Positions 32,283-42,367 of a DNA stretch of 64,000 bases are shown in pieces; positions within the stretch are counted from its first letter, which is position 1; every line of letters begins with the position of its first letter. Where the stretch lies: contig QBKD01000001.1 of assembly GCA_003053925.1 (NCBI GenBank), positions 372,001-436,000 on the forward strand. Reading direction: 5' to 3'. Made by a program: the position numbers and the translations under genes. Source of the DNA: Microbacteriaceae bacterium MWH-Ta3 (GTDB taxonomy: Bacteria; Actinomycetota; Actinomycetes; Actinomycetales; Microbacteriaceae). The notes under the pieces are model-generated. The model searched no databases, was not told the origin of the DNA, and saw nothing but the letters and a program-made list of their open reading frames with translations.

Positions 32283-32966
32283 CTAGGAATTCAGGGGTTT
32301 TACATAGATGTGGTTGGCCACATCGGTGTCGATGTTCAACGCGGGAACGCCATCGACCAGCACGCGGATTTCACCGTTTTCGGCGGTGGCATGAACGGTC
32401 GAGCCGGGCAAAATTCCCGCTTGCACGACCAGGCGGAACAGGTCGTGATCCATCTGGATCGGTTCACCCAAACGATCCACCATGACATTGGCACCGAGGG
32501 TGGCGCTCAGTGGTTGAACACCCTCAAGGAACGTGCCCGCCGTTTCGCCGCCCAGTTTTTCGAGGCCGGGGATGGGGCCTCCGAACGGTGAATGCGTGGG
32601 GCGACCCAAGGTTTCGAAGATACGGCGCTCGACGTCAACCGACATCACGTGTTCCCAGCGGCAGGCCTCGTCGTGAACCAGGTCGGGGTCGAGGCCCAGG
32701 AAGTTCACCAAGAGGACCTCTGCGAGGCGGTGCTTGCGCAACACGGACACGGCCTTGTCGCGGCCCAGGTCAGTCAGTTGCAGGTGACGCTCGTCGTCCA
32801 ACCGCACCAAGCCGTCGCGTTCCATGCGTGACACCGTCTGCGACACCGTGGGACCACTGTGGCCCAAACGCTCGCTGATGCGGGCGCGCATGGGCACAAT
32901 GCCTTCTTCTTCGAGGTCGATGATGGTGCGCAGGTACATCTCGATGGTGTCGATGAGATCGGTCAC
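32283..32966 (-). CDS. DtxR/IdeR-family metal-dependent transcriptional regulator
   Basis: This 227-residue regulator has the DtxR layout. A winged HTH (1-75) contains SERLGHSGPTVSQTVSRMERDGLV, the dimerisation/metal domain follows (LRKHRLAEVLLVNFLGLD and ACRWEHVMS), and an SH3-like FeoA domain is C-terminal (about 150-227). Such proteins use Fe(II) or Mn(II) as corepressor to control metal uptake. The length fits the three-domain IdeR type. It is divergent from serC. Confidence 0.92.
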   Translation of the reverse strand: MTDLIDTIEMYLRTIIDLEEEGIVPMRARISERLGHSGPTVSQTVSRMERDGLVRLDDERHLQLTDLGRDKAVSVLRKHRLAEVLLVNFLGLDPDLVHDEACRWEHVMSVDVERRIFETLGRPTHSPFGGPIPGLEKLGGETAGTFLEGVQPLSATLGANVMVDRLGEPIQMDHDLFRLVVQAGILPGSTVHATAENGEIRVLVDGVPALNIDTDVANHIYVKPLNS

Positions 32967-33024
32967 GGTGCTCCTTTCGCGGTAAGGACAGCCTAATCGG
33001 GATTGGGGCCAACGGGCAGTTGCC

Positions 33025-33036
33025 TAGAATTGACGC
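33025..33036 (+). promoter_or_regulatory. Leaderless-type -10 element of serC
   Basis: TAGAAT at 33025-33030 is exactly six bases before the ATG at 33037. No ribosome binding site is present. Confidence 0.5.
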
Positions 33037-34143
33037 ATGACCGGCTACCGCATCCCCACCGACCTTTTGCCCCTTGATGGCCGCTTTGGCTGCGGACCGT
33101 CCAAGGTTCGCCCCGAACAGGTGGACTACCTTATGCGCCACGCCGACCTTCTGGGAACCTCGCACCGACAGAAGCCGATTCGCGCGCTGGTGGCGCGGGT
33201 GCGGGAGGGCCTCGCGGATTTGTATCGTCTGCCGGCCGGTTACGAAGTGATTCTGGGCAACGGTGGATCGACGGCGTTCTGGGATGCCGCAGCGTTTTCG
33301 CTGATCGAGAACCGCAGCGCACACCTGGCCTTCGGTGAATTCGGCGCAAAGTTTGTCAAGGCCGCCTCGGCACCGTGGCTGCAGAAGCCCTTCGTGCGCG
33401 TGGGAGAACCCGGCACGGTTTCGGCGTTCGACGGCACCGAAGAGGCCGACGTGTTCGCGTGGCCTCACAACGAAACCTCGACCGGAGCCATGGCCGGCGT
33501 GACGCGCCAGGGCCCTGCAGGCGCGCTGTCGGTGGTAGACGCGACCAGCGCAGCTGGTGGCGTGGATATCGATATCACCGAAACCGATGTCTATTACTTC
33601 GCGCCCCAAAAGAACTTCGCCAGCGATGGTGGTTTGTGGTTCGCCATCATGTCGCCCGCCGCAATCGAGCGCGTGAACCGCATTGCCGAGTCGGACCGCT
33701 ACATCCCCGAATTCCTGTCGTTGAACATCGCGATCGAGAACTCGCGCCTGGACCAGACTTTGAACACGCCCGCGGTCGCGACGCTGTTACTGATGGACGC
33801 GCAGATTCAGTGGATGCGGGAATCGGGTGGACTGGCGTGGGCCGGTGCGCGCACGAAGGAAAGTTCGGACCTCATCTATGCATGGGCCGAGGCGCACCCC
33901 AATGCCTCGCCGTTCGTGGCGAACCCCGACCACCGTTCGCAGGTTGTTGCCACCATCGATTTCGACGAGACCGTCGATGCCGCCGCCGTCGCCGCCCTTC
34001 TGCGTGCGAACGGTGTTGTGGACATCGACCCGTACCGCAAGCTGGGCCGCAACCAGTTGCGCGTGGCCACGTTCACGGCAATCGAACCCACAGATGTGCG
34101 TCGACTGTTGGCCTCGATTGACGACGCCATCGCACACATCTAA
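33037..34143 (+). CDS. serC: Phosphoserine aminotransferase (actinobacterial type)
   Basis: This 368-residue PLP enzyme makes phosphoserine from 3-phosphohydroxypyruvate in serine synthesis. The block DGRFGCGPSKVRPEQ is near the N-terminus, VDATSAAGG precedes the PLP site, and the Schiff-base lysine is in YYFAPQKNFASDGG. The length and the Trp/Pro-rich substrate region match SerC of actinobacteria. It is monocistronic and ends at a strong hairpin. Confidence 0.92.
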   Translation: MTGYRIPTDLLPLDGRFGCGPSKVRPEQVDYLMRHADLLGTSHRQKPIRALVARVREGLADLYRLPAGYEVILGNGGSTAFWDAAAFSLIENRSAHLAFGEFGAKFVKAASAPWLQKPFVRVGEPGTVSAFDGTEEADVFAWPHNETSTGAMAGVTRQGPAGALSVVDATSAAGGVDIDITETDVYYFAPQKNFASDGGLWFAIMSPAAIERVNRIAESDRYIPEFLSLNIAIENSRLDQTLNTPAVATLLLMDAQIQWMRESGGLAWAGARTKESSDLIYAWAEAHPNASPFVANPDHRSQVVATIDFDETVDAAAVAALLRANGVVDIDPYRKLGRNQLRVATFTAIEPTDVRRLLASIDDAIAHI

Positions 34144-34162
34144 TACGCACCGACCGTTAACT

Positions 34163-34201
34163 GCCGAAGGGGCTCGAACATAATGTTCGGGCCCCTTCGG
34201 C
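34163..34201 (+). terminator. Terminator after serC
   Basis: An 11-bp perfect stem (GCCGAAGGGGC, 34163-34173 with 34191-34201) encloses a second 7-bp stem (CGAACAT/ATGTTCG), nearly continuous over 39 bases. It lies between convergent serC and the DUF3027 gene. Confidence 0.75.
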
Positions 34202-34214
34202 GTAAACCTGCAAT

Positions 34215-34859
34215 TTAGTGGCGGTCGTCCGAGAGTTCGTCGTCGGAATCGTCGTCGTCTTCATCTTCGTCGTCAACAACCCGGTACTCGTCGTCCAGGT
34301 CGTCATCGACGCTTCCGGCTTCGTCCACGCCATCGAACACGTCGGTGTCGTCATAGCGTGATTCCACGACGTCGGTCAGATCGAGATCATCGTCATCGTC
34401 ATCCGACTCGTCATCGTCGTCGTCATCGTCTGACTCGTCGTCCGAGTCGTCGTCGTCAGAATCGTCGTCTGCGGCATCGTCGTCGCCCAGCGTGACATCA
34501 AGGTGCGTTTCCAGTACGGCGTCGAGTGCTTCTTGTGCGGCATCGACATCGACCTCGGCGGCCTCGCCGGCGGCAAGAGACGCGCGGTATTCCTTGAGGC
34601 GCTCGGACCACGGCACCCAGTCGGGTGACAGCAGGCTGTCGGCTCCAGCGACAAGCTCGGTTTCCAGAACCGTGACATCACCATCGATGGTCGCCAGGCT
34701 GACGGCCCACTCCCAGCCGGTGTATCCCTCGACGGACGAGGCAAAACGGTAGGTCACGACCTCGTCGGTGGCATCGATCGACGTGACTTCGCCCACCGAA
34801 CCGGCGGGGGCAAGACCAACGAGGGCCTCGCGCGAGACGTCTTCCAGCGACTTAGGCAT
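34215..34859 (-). CDS. DUF3027 protein with an Asp/Ser-rich acidic tail
   Basis: This 214-residue protein belongs to the actinobacterial DUF3027 family. Residues 1-120 hold the conserved part (GYTGWEWAVSLATID and LLSPDWVPWSERL). Residues about 125-214 are almost entirely Asp, Glu and Ser with a short Val/Tyr-containing stretch, a very acidic disordered tail. The ATG at 34859 overlaps the stop of the cold-shock gene by eight bases, so the pair is translationally coupled. Function is unknown. The acidic tail could interact with basic or RNA-binding partners (inference). Confidence 0.85.
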   Translation of the reverse strand: MPKSLEDVSREALVGLAPAGSVGEVTSIDATDEVVTYRFASSVEGYTGWEWAVSLATIDGDVTVLETELVAGADSLLSPDWVPWSERLKEYRASLAAGEAAEVDVDAAQEALDAVLETHLDVTLGDDDAADDDSDDDDSDDESDDDDDDDESDDDDDDLDLTDVVESRYDDTDVFDGVDEAGSVDDDLDDEYRVVDDEDEDDDDSDDELSDDRH

Positions 34860-35232
34860 CGAACGCTTCGGCGACCTTGCGCAGCATCGCGGCAATGGTA
34901 CGTGCGTGGGCGGCCGAGGGATAGTGGCCGGCGCGCAAATCGTTGCCGGCGTTATCCAGCAACTTGACCAGGTCTTCGACAATCAACGCCATGTCGTCGG
35001 CTGGCTTGCGACGAGCGCGCACAACCGACAGCGGTTCGGCCAGCACGTTCACCGAATGCGCCTGGGGTCCACGCTTGCCGTCGACCGTGCCGTACTCCAC
35101 GCGCGAACCGGGCTGAACCGTCACGCCAGAGGGCAACGCCGACGCGTGCAGGAATACTTCCTGACCGTCTTCACCCTGGATAAAACCAAAACCTTTGTCC
35201 TCGTCAAAGAACTTAACCTTGCCGATGGGCAT
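34852..35232 (-). CDS. Cold-shock domain protein with C-terminal extension
   Basis: This 126-residue protein has a cold-shock domain (about residues 1-65) with RNP motifs KGFGFIQ and EVFLHASAL. An alpha-helical extension (70-126) is not found in the 67-residue CspA type. It binds single-stranded RNA or DNA. The ATG at 35232 is preferred to the GTG at 35238 because GAGGAG is correctly spaced for it. It is upstream of, and overlaps, the DUF3027 gene. Confidence 0.9.
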   Translation of the reverse strand: MPIGKVKFFDEDKGFGFIQGEDGQEVFLHASALPSGVTVQPGSRVEYGTVDGKRGPQAHSVNVLAEPLSVVRARRKPADDMALIVEDLVKLLDNAGNDLRAGHYPSAAHARTIAAMLRKVAEAFDA

Positions 35233-35283
35233 GTTCACTCCTCGTGTTTCACTACTTCATTGAGGATACTCGCCCTGGCGCGA

Positions 35284-35295
35284 TATTCTGGACGG
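35284..35295 (+). promoter_or_regulatory. Leaderless-type -10 element of the helicase-associated gene
   Basis: TATTCT at 35284-35289 is exactly six bases before the ATG at 35296. No ribosome binding site is present. Confidence 0.5.
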
Positions 35296-36915
35296 ATGTC
35301 TACTGCGCATGAGTTTGCCTCTCTGATGGGCAGTATGACGGTTCCCCAGTTGTCGTACCTGTTACGCGAGCGCGGGGCGACACCGGTGCGCGTTGCCGAT
35401 TTGTACGATCTGGCCGAATTGTTGTTGTCGGCACCCAGCCTGGCGCGCGCGGCCGACATGCTGTCGCGTGATGACATCGAGGCGCTTGCCGCCGACCAGG
35501 GCACCCGCACGAATCTGCAGGCCGTCGGTCTGTGCTCCGATTCTGGGGTGGCGTACCCGCCCCTCGATTCGCTGCTTCCGAGCATTCCCGCAGAGGCCGA
35601 ACCCGTGGCGCCGATGGACGCGGCCAACCCCACGGGCCACATCATTGCCACGGTGATTGCCGTGCGCGATCTGATCGAATTGACAGCCCGCGAATCCGTG
35701 AAGACGGGCGTTGCGGGCACGCTGCTGCGCGCCGAGCGCGTGGCATTGGCCGAGCGCCTGACAGTCGATGTCTCGCAGGCTAGTGCCGTTGCCGACCTGG
35801 CGGCCCGTGCCGGATTCGTGCGCGCCGCACACCGCGCACTGTGCGCCACCGAACTCGGAATTGCGGCACGCAATGATGTGTCGGCGCTATGGTCGGCGCT
35901 GGTCGATGTGGTCGTGACCCATGTTCCTCATTCCGTGCGCGAGGCCTGCGCACGCCACGGTCGCCTGGACGACGAGTTCCTCGACTGGCAATTCCCCCGC
36001 GCCGACAGCGCCGGTGCCATTGCCGCCGCCAGCGCCCGCCAATGGTTCGATGCGTTGGGACTGCGCGACGGCGGCGTCACGCCGCTGGGCCGCGCATTCC
36101 TGGCGGGCGACCGCGAACCGTTTATGGCCCTTGCCCGCGAATCGTTCCCGCAACTGGGTTCGCAAGTTTATGTGCTGGACGACCTCAGCATCATTGCGCC
36201 CGGCCCCTTGGCCAGCGATACGGCGCGAGCACTGGACCGGGTGGCGACCTCCGAGGCACACGGGCTGGCGCCTCGATATCGCCTGACCACCATTGCCCTG
36301 CACCACGCCTTCGCGCACGGCGACACCGCGGACAGCGTGATCGGACTTCTTGAGTCCATGTCCCTCGTGCCACTCTCGGCCACCGTGCGATCGTTCATCA
36401 CGGATGCGCACCGTCACGGCCGATTCATTACCGTCACCGCCGATCAGGCGGGTGTGACCGTGCAGTGCTCTACCGTCGAACTGGCCGACAGCATGATGAC
36501 CGACCCGCGCCTCGAGGGCATTACCCGCCGGCGCGCACAAGACTCGGCCATTATCTTCGAGGCACGCCAGGACCGATTCGAATCGCTACTGGTCGATGCC
36601 GGCTATCACCTGGTGGAACCCGCGCCGCTGCCTCGAATTGTGACGGCCCCGGTGCCCGATACCACCGACGCGGAATCGGAACAGCTTCTGGTTGCCGGAC
36701 TGGGTGCGGGCCACCTGGAGCGCGCGCTTATTGTGGCGATGAAGGCGAAGACTCGCGTGCAAATCACGGTGCAAATGCCCGCGGGCGAAACTGTGATGAT
36801 TGTCGAACCTCGCAGCGTGGCGAACGGGCGCGTGCGCGCGCTGGATACCGCGGTCGACGCGGAACGCACGGTACCGCTGTCGGCAATTACGAACCTGAAC
36901 TCGGTGGAGGGATAG
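35296..36915 (+). CDS. Helicase-associated (XPB/Ssl2-like N-terminal) protein
   Basis: This 539-residue protein belongs to the helicase-associated family encoded beside bacterial XPB. It is mostly helical with winged-helix-like parts. The C-terminal third contains VTVQCSTVELADSMMTDPRL and the basic RRRAQDSAIIFEA. It has no Walker motifs. The XPB helicase gene starts two bases after its stop, so the two should be coexpressed and probably act together in DNA repair. That partnership is inferred from conserved linkage. Confidence 0.85.
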   Translation: MSTAHEFASLMGSMTVPQLSYLLRERGATPVRVADLYDLAELLLSAPSLARAADMLSRDDIEALAADQGTRTNLQAVGLCSDSGVAYPPLDSLLPSIPAEAEPVAPMDAANPTGHIIATVIAVRDLIELTARESVKTGVAGTLLRAERVALAERLTVDVSQASAVADLAARAGFVRAAHRALCATELGIAARNDVSALWSALVDVVVTHVPHSVREACARHGRLDDEFLDWQFPRADSAGAIAAASARQWFDALGLRDGGVTPLGRAFLAGDREPFMALARESFPQLGSQVYVLDDLSIIAPGPLASDTARALDRVATSEAHGLAPRYRLTTIALHHAFAHGDTADSVIGLLESMSLVPLSATVRSFITDAHRHGRFITVTADQAGVTVQCSTVELADSMMTDPRLEGITRRRAQDSAIIFEARQDRFESLLVDAGYHLVEPAPLPRIVTAPVPDTTDAESEQLLVAGLGAGHLERALIVAMKAKTRVQITVQMPAGETVMIVEPRSVANGRVRALDTAVDAERTVPLSAITNLNSVEG

Positions 36916-36917
36916 CC

Positions 36918-38549
36918 ATGAACGGACCTTTGATTGTCCAGAGTGACAAGACCGTATTACTGGAGGTTGCGCACCCCGATGCGCGGGATGCGCGGCACGA
37001 ACTGGCGGTGTTCGCCGAACTCGAGCGCGCCCCCGAACACATGCACACCTATCGCATTACGCGCCTGGGCCTGTGGAACGCCCGCGCCGCGGGCCACACG
37101 GGCGAAGAGATGGTGGCCACGCTCGAAAAGTATTCGAAGTTTCCCATTCCCACCTCGGTGGCGACCGACATTGTGGATACGGTGGCTCGGTATGGCCGCG
37201 TGCGCATCGAACGCGATTCCGAAGGACTGCTGCTGACGGCCGAGACCGCCGCGATTCTGGTGGAAATTGTGCGCAACAAGCGCATCGCCGAATTCATTGG
37301 TGAACGCGTATCGGAACTGACCGTACGCATTGGCGCGTGGGCCCGCGGCACGATCAAGCAAGAACTTCTGAACATTGGGTGGCCGGCCGAGGACTTCGCC
37401 GGCTTCACCACGGGCCAGCCTCTGGAGTTGGCGCTGGACGCGCAGTCCGGCTGGGTGATGCGCGATTACCAGCAGCAGGCGGTCGACCTGTTCAGCGCCT
37501 CGGGTGCCGGCGTTGTCGTGCTGCCCTGTGGCGCGGGCAAGACGGTCGTGGGTATTGGCGCGTTGGCGAAGGCTCAGACCTCGACGCTAATCCTGGTGAC
37601 CAACTCCGTATCGGCCCGCCAATGGCGCGATGAAATTCTGGCGCGCACCACGCTGACCGAAGACGAGGTGGGCGAATATTCGGGCGAGCGCAAGGAAATC
37701 AAGCCCGTCACCATCGCCACCTACAACATTCTGACCGCGAAGCGCGGTGGTGTGTTGGCGCACCTTCCGCTGCTGGATGCCCTGGACTGGGGCCTGGTGA
37801 TTTACGACGAGGTGCACCTGCTGCCTGCGCCCGTCTTCAAGTTGACCGCCGATCTGCAGGCGCGCCGACGGTTGGGCCTGACGGCCACACTGGTGCGCGA
37901 GGACGGCAAAGAGGGCGATGTCTTCAGCCTGATCGGGCCGAAGCGATTCGATGCGCCGTGGAAGGATATCGAGGCGCAGGGCTTCATTGCTCCCGCCCGA
38001 TGCGTCGAGGTGCGCGTGACGCTGGAGCCCGACGAGCGCATGGATTATTCGGTGAGCGACGACCGATCCAAGTTCCGCATCGCCGCGACCAGCCCCGCCA
38101 AACTGGCCGTGATTCACAAGCTGATTGCACAGCACCCCGACGACCAGATTCTCGTGATTGCCCAGTACCTCGACCAAATTGACGAGGTGGCGCTGTCACT
38201 TGATCTGCCCACCATCACGGGCGCAACGCCGGTGGACGAACGCGAAACCCTGTACCAGCAGTTCCGCGAGGGCACCATTCGCGTGCTGGTTGTCAGTAAG
38301 GTGGCGAACTTCTCGATCGACCTGCCCGAGGCCTCGGTCGCCATCCAGATTTCGGGGTCGTTCGGTTCACGCCAAGAGGAAGCCCAGCGCCTGGGGCGAA
38401 TTTTGCGCCCGAAGTCGGATGCCCGCAGCGCGGTGTTCTACACCGTAGTCGCGCGCGACACCGTGGAACAGGACTTTGCCCAGAACCGCCAGCGATTCCT
38501 CACCGAACAGGGATACGGATACGAGATTGTCGACGCCGGCGAACTGTAG
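36918..38549 (+). CDS. XPB/Ssl2-type DNA repair helicase
   Basis: This 543-residue superfamily 2 helicase of the XPB type unwinds DNA 3' to 5' and is linked to nucleotide excision repair. A helicase-associated N-terminal region (1-170) precedes Walker A CGAGKT near residue 200 (LPCGAGKTVVGIG). The DEVH box (IYDEVHLLP), GLTATLVREDG and the C-terminal motif QEEAQRLGRILRPK follow. The length matches mycobacterial XPB. It follows the helicase-associated gene after two bases. Confidence 0.93.
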   Translation: MNGPLIVQSDKTVLLEVAHPDARDARHELAVFAELERAPEHMHTYRITRLGLWNARAAGHTGEEMVATLEKYSKFPIPTSVATDIVDTVARYGRVRIERDSEGLLLTAETAAILVEIVRNKRIAEFIGERVSELTVRIGAWARGTIKQELLNIGWPAEDFAGFTTGQPLELALDAQSGWVMRDYQQQAVDLFSASGAGVVVLPCGAGKTVVGIGALAKAQTSTLILVTNSVSARQWRDEILARTTLTEDEVGEYSGERKEIKPVTIATYNILTAKRGGVLAHLPLLDALDWGLVIYDEVHLLPAPVFKLTADLQARRRLGLTATLVREDGKEGDVFSLIGPKRFDAPWKDIEAQGFIAPARCVEVRVTLEPDERMDYSVSDDRSKFRIAATSPAKLAVIHKLIAQHPDDQILVIAQYLDQIDEVALSLDLPTITGATPVDERETLYQQFREGTIRVLVVSKVANFSIDLPEASVAIQISGSFGSRQEEAQRLGRILRPKSDARSAVFYTVVARDTVEQDFAQNRQRFLTEQGYGYEIVDAGEL

Positions 38550-38653
38550 TTATCCCCCGCCCGGCATGTGGGGCAGGTTATCCCCCACGGGAACGCGCAC
38601 GCCCGTGACGCTCTGACTCGCGCCCTACTCTCGGAACACGAGAGAGGAACCGC

Positions 38654-38944
38654 ATGACCAGTTTTCACGTCGATAGCGACGCCCTGACCCAGGCCGCACA
38701 GAACATTCACGGCACGATAGACCGCGTGAGCGCCGACATCCACACCCTCACGTCACAATTGGCGGGGCTGGATGCCTCGTGGTCGGGTCCGGCGGCCGTC
38801 GCGTTTCGCGGACTGCTGGACGAATGGAATGTCGCACACCTGCGCATGGACGACAGCTTGCGCGCCATCGGCGACACACTTGCCCGCATCCAGGCCCACT
38901 ATGTGGAAACCGAAACGATGAACCTGCGACTGCTGGGGCAATAG
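38654..38944 (+). CDS. WXG100 family protein (ESAT-6-like)
   Basis: This 96-residue protein has two predicted helices around ASWSGPAAVAF, where Trp-Ser-Gly is the WXG turn. Size and pattern are typical of ESX/type VII secretion substrates, and a Tyr-x-x-x-Glu-like end (HYVETE) is present near the C-terminus. No type VII secretion genes are in the window. The ATG has GAGAGGAA upstream. Its role is unknown. Confidence 0.88.
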   Translation: MTSFHVDSDALTQAAQNIHGTIDRVSADIHTLTSQLAGLDASWSGPAAVAFRGLLDEWNVAHLRMDDSLRAIGDTLARIQAHYVETETMNLRLLGQ

Positions 38945-38945
38945 A

Positions 38946-38975
38946 AAACGGGGGTAGCGAAAGCTACCCCCGTTT
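38946..38975. terminator. Bidirectional terminator between WXG100 and groEL
   Basis: A perfect 13-bp stem (38946-38958 with 38963-38975) with a GAAA tetraloop begins just after the WXG100 stop. Short A and T runs form the stem base, suiting termination from both directions. Confidence 0.8.
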
Positions 38976-38993
38976 CCGTGAATCGGGTGTGGA

Positions 38994-40637
<1,644 letters not shown>

Positions 40638-40643
40638 TCACAC

Positions 40644-40670
40644 TTGGCACTCACGGTCTGAGAGTGCTAA
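40644..40670 (-). promoter_or_regulatory. CIRCE element 1 (HrcA operator)
   Basis: On the minus strand TTAGCACTC, nine bases and GAGTGCCAA match the CIRCE consensus at all but one position. It lies about 31 bp upstream of the groEL start. Confidence 0.92.
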
Positions 40671-40677
40671 CTAGATT

Positions 40678-40704
40678 TTGGCACTCTCATGCCGAGAGTG
40701 CAAA
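40678..40704 (-). promoter_or_regulatory. CIRCE element 2 (HrcA operator)
   Basis: TTTGCACTC, nine bases and GAGTGCCAA form a second CIRCE with two mismatches, seven bases from the first. Paired CIRCE sites suggest tight HrcA repression relieved by heat. Confidence 0.88.
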
Positions 40705-40721
40705 TTGAAATCTCGCACTCC

Positions 40722-41756
40722 TTATGGCGTGCGGATTGTCAGCTTGCCCTCGTTGGGCATCAATTCAATCCACGTGTTTCCCGGGGCCAAAAGAATCGGT
40801 TCACCCGTGGCCTTGTCGGTGTACACGGTGTACGAGGCGCGGTCCGTCTTTGTCCATGTGGCTTCCAGATATTTCCCGCCCGTAAAGATCCACGCGTCGC
40901 CCGTTCCCACGACATTGGCACGGGGAACATATCCGTATTCGTGCGTTTCCTTGACCCGCTGAACGATCACGTTCGTGGCGCGCAATTGCGCACCCGCCGA
41001 ATCCATGTCGCGCGCACCACCCGTTTGGAATCGAACCCAGGCCATGTTCTTGCCGCTCCACTTCCACGACGGCACCGAGGGCTCACCAATGCGCACGGTG
41101 AATCCGGGCGAGACAATTCCCGTACCCGCCGTCGAGGCAGTCGCCCAGTTGCTCGCGAAACTAAACGCAGGCAGAGGCGCGGCCAGGTCGGTATTCTCGG
41201 CAATCAACTGCTGGCCCTTGACCACCACGTTGTGAGGCGCGATCTTGTCGGTGATGCGGTACATCAGATCGCCCGTGCCGGTCGACCCGTGAATGATGTT
41301 GCGCACCACGGTGTCCTTCATCATGGTGACAAATTTCTGCTGACCGCCGGAATACGTGATGATTCCGCCGAACGGCGACACGATGTCCGGGTCCATGGGG
41401 CGAATCGATCGAATGGGCCCGTATAGCTTCGGAATTTCGGAATGCCAGATTGCGACGTATCGCGTGAGTCCACCCTCGACCAATTCTTCGAAGACGATGT
41501 CCGCCTGATTCAACCCGATTTGTGGTCGTGCGTCTTCGTGATTGTCAATCTTCGCCGCAATGCTCGCATGAGCCAGGCTGCCGACCTCGACGATTTCTCC
41601 TGTCAAGGGCGCATATTCCACGGGTTCGGGAGTCGGGGTGGCCGTTTCCGATGGGGTGGGCGAGGCACTGGTTTCCGCAGGATTCGGTGCGCCACAACCA
41701 GCCAATGCCAGAACCAGAAGACCGGCGGTTGCCAGGCCAGAAATCGAACGAATCAT
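40722..41756 (-). CDS. DUF3048 family lipoprotein (YerB-like)
   Basis: This 344-residue exported lipoprotein has a signal ending in a lipobox (LALAGCG, Cys near residue 21) and a Pro/Thr/Ser-rich linker (to about 45). Two DUF3048 domains follow, with blocks AAKIDNHEDARPQIGLNQADIV and PIRSIRPMDPDI. The family is YerB-like and of unknown role at the cell surface. It is last in an operon with the LytR_C and DUF2332 genes, 41 bases after the former. Confidence 0.87.
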   Translation of the reverse strand: MIRSISGLATAGLLVLALAGCGAPNPAETSASPTPSETATPTPEPVEYAPLTGEIVEVGSLAHASIAAKIDNHEDARPQIGLNQADIVFEELVEGGLTRYVAIWHSEIPKLYGPIRSIRPMDPDIVSPFGGIITYSGGQQKFVTMMKDTVVRNIIHGSTGTGDLMYRITDKIAPHNVVVKGQQLIAENTDLAAPLPAFSFASNWATASTAGTGIVSPGFTVRIGEPSVPSWKWSGKNMAWVRFQTGGARDMDSAGAQLRATNVIVQRVKETHEYGYVPRANVVGTGDAWIFTGGKYLEATWTKTDRASYTVYTDKATGEPILLAPGNTWIELMPNEGKLTIRTP

Positions 41757-41797
41757 CGGGACCTCATCTCTGTAGCGTCGAGGTCCGCTGCCCGGCG

Positions 41798-42367
41798 CTA
41801 CTCGGCCGCGGACAAGAAATCCGCACCGATCAGAACCGTGACACGCGCACCTGGGTACATATCCGATTGTTGCACCTCGGCGATGCCCAGGGCGTCCGCA
41901 ATGCCGCGGGCGATTCCCTCGTCTTCGACGGCACCATAAATAACGGCACTGAGGTCGGATTCCGCAGCCGCGTTTGCCACGGTTGCTTCGGGCCACCCCG
42001 AACCCACCAGCAGTCCGGCGGCATCATCGGCGAGCCCCACGGTGATGGTTCCGTTCAGTACGGTGATGGTCAGGGCGGCGAGGTCTTCGTCGGTAAGGTC
42101 GGCGGGCGTGATTGCCGGCGTGACCGTCTCGGTCGGAGTCGGGGTGGGCGTCACACCCAAAATGGGAATCTCGAAGTTCAAGCGCGCATCGATAATCGAG
42201 GTCGTGGCCAGTGCGGCAACAATCAAGACCACGCTCGAACCCGCGACGGCTACAACAGGAACCCACCACCGACGGCGCGACGCGGCGCGATGCGCACCCA
42301 CGCGGCCGACATTCAGCTCGACGTCGTCGAAACGGTCGTGCGGATACTCGGTCTTGGTTTTCGTCAT
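41798..42367 (-). CDS. LytR C-terminal domain membrane protein
   Basis: This 189-residue protein has a cytoplasmic N-terminus (1-35), one membrane segment (about 36-60, VPVVAVAGSSVVLIVAALA), a Thr/Pro-rich linker (TPTPTPTETVTP) and an extracytoplasmic LytR_C domain (about 95-189, LTITVLNGT to ARVTVLIG). LytR_C proteins are tied to wall-polymer attachment, but no catalytic LytR-CpsA-Psr domain is present. It overlaps the DUF2332 gene by four bases (ATGA). Confidence 0.87.
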   Translation of the reverse strand: MTKTKTEYPHDRFDDVELNVGRVGAHRAASRRRWWVPVVAVAGSSVVLIVAALATTSIIDARLNFEIPILGVTPTPTPTETVTPAITPADLTDEDLAALTITVLNGTITVGLADDAAGLLVGSGWPEATVANAAAESDLSAVIYGAVEDEGIARGIADALGIAEVQQSDMYPGARVTVLIGADFLSAAE

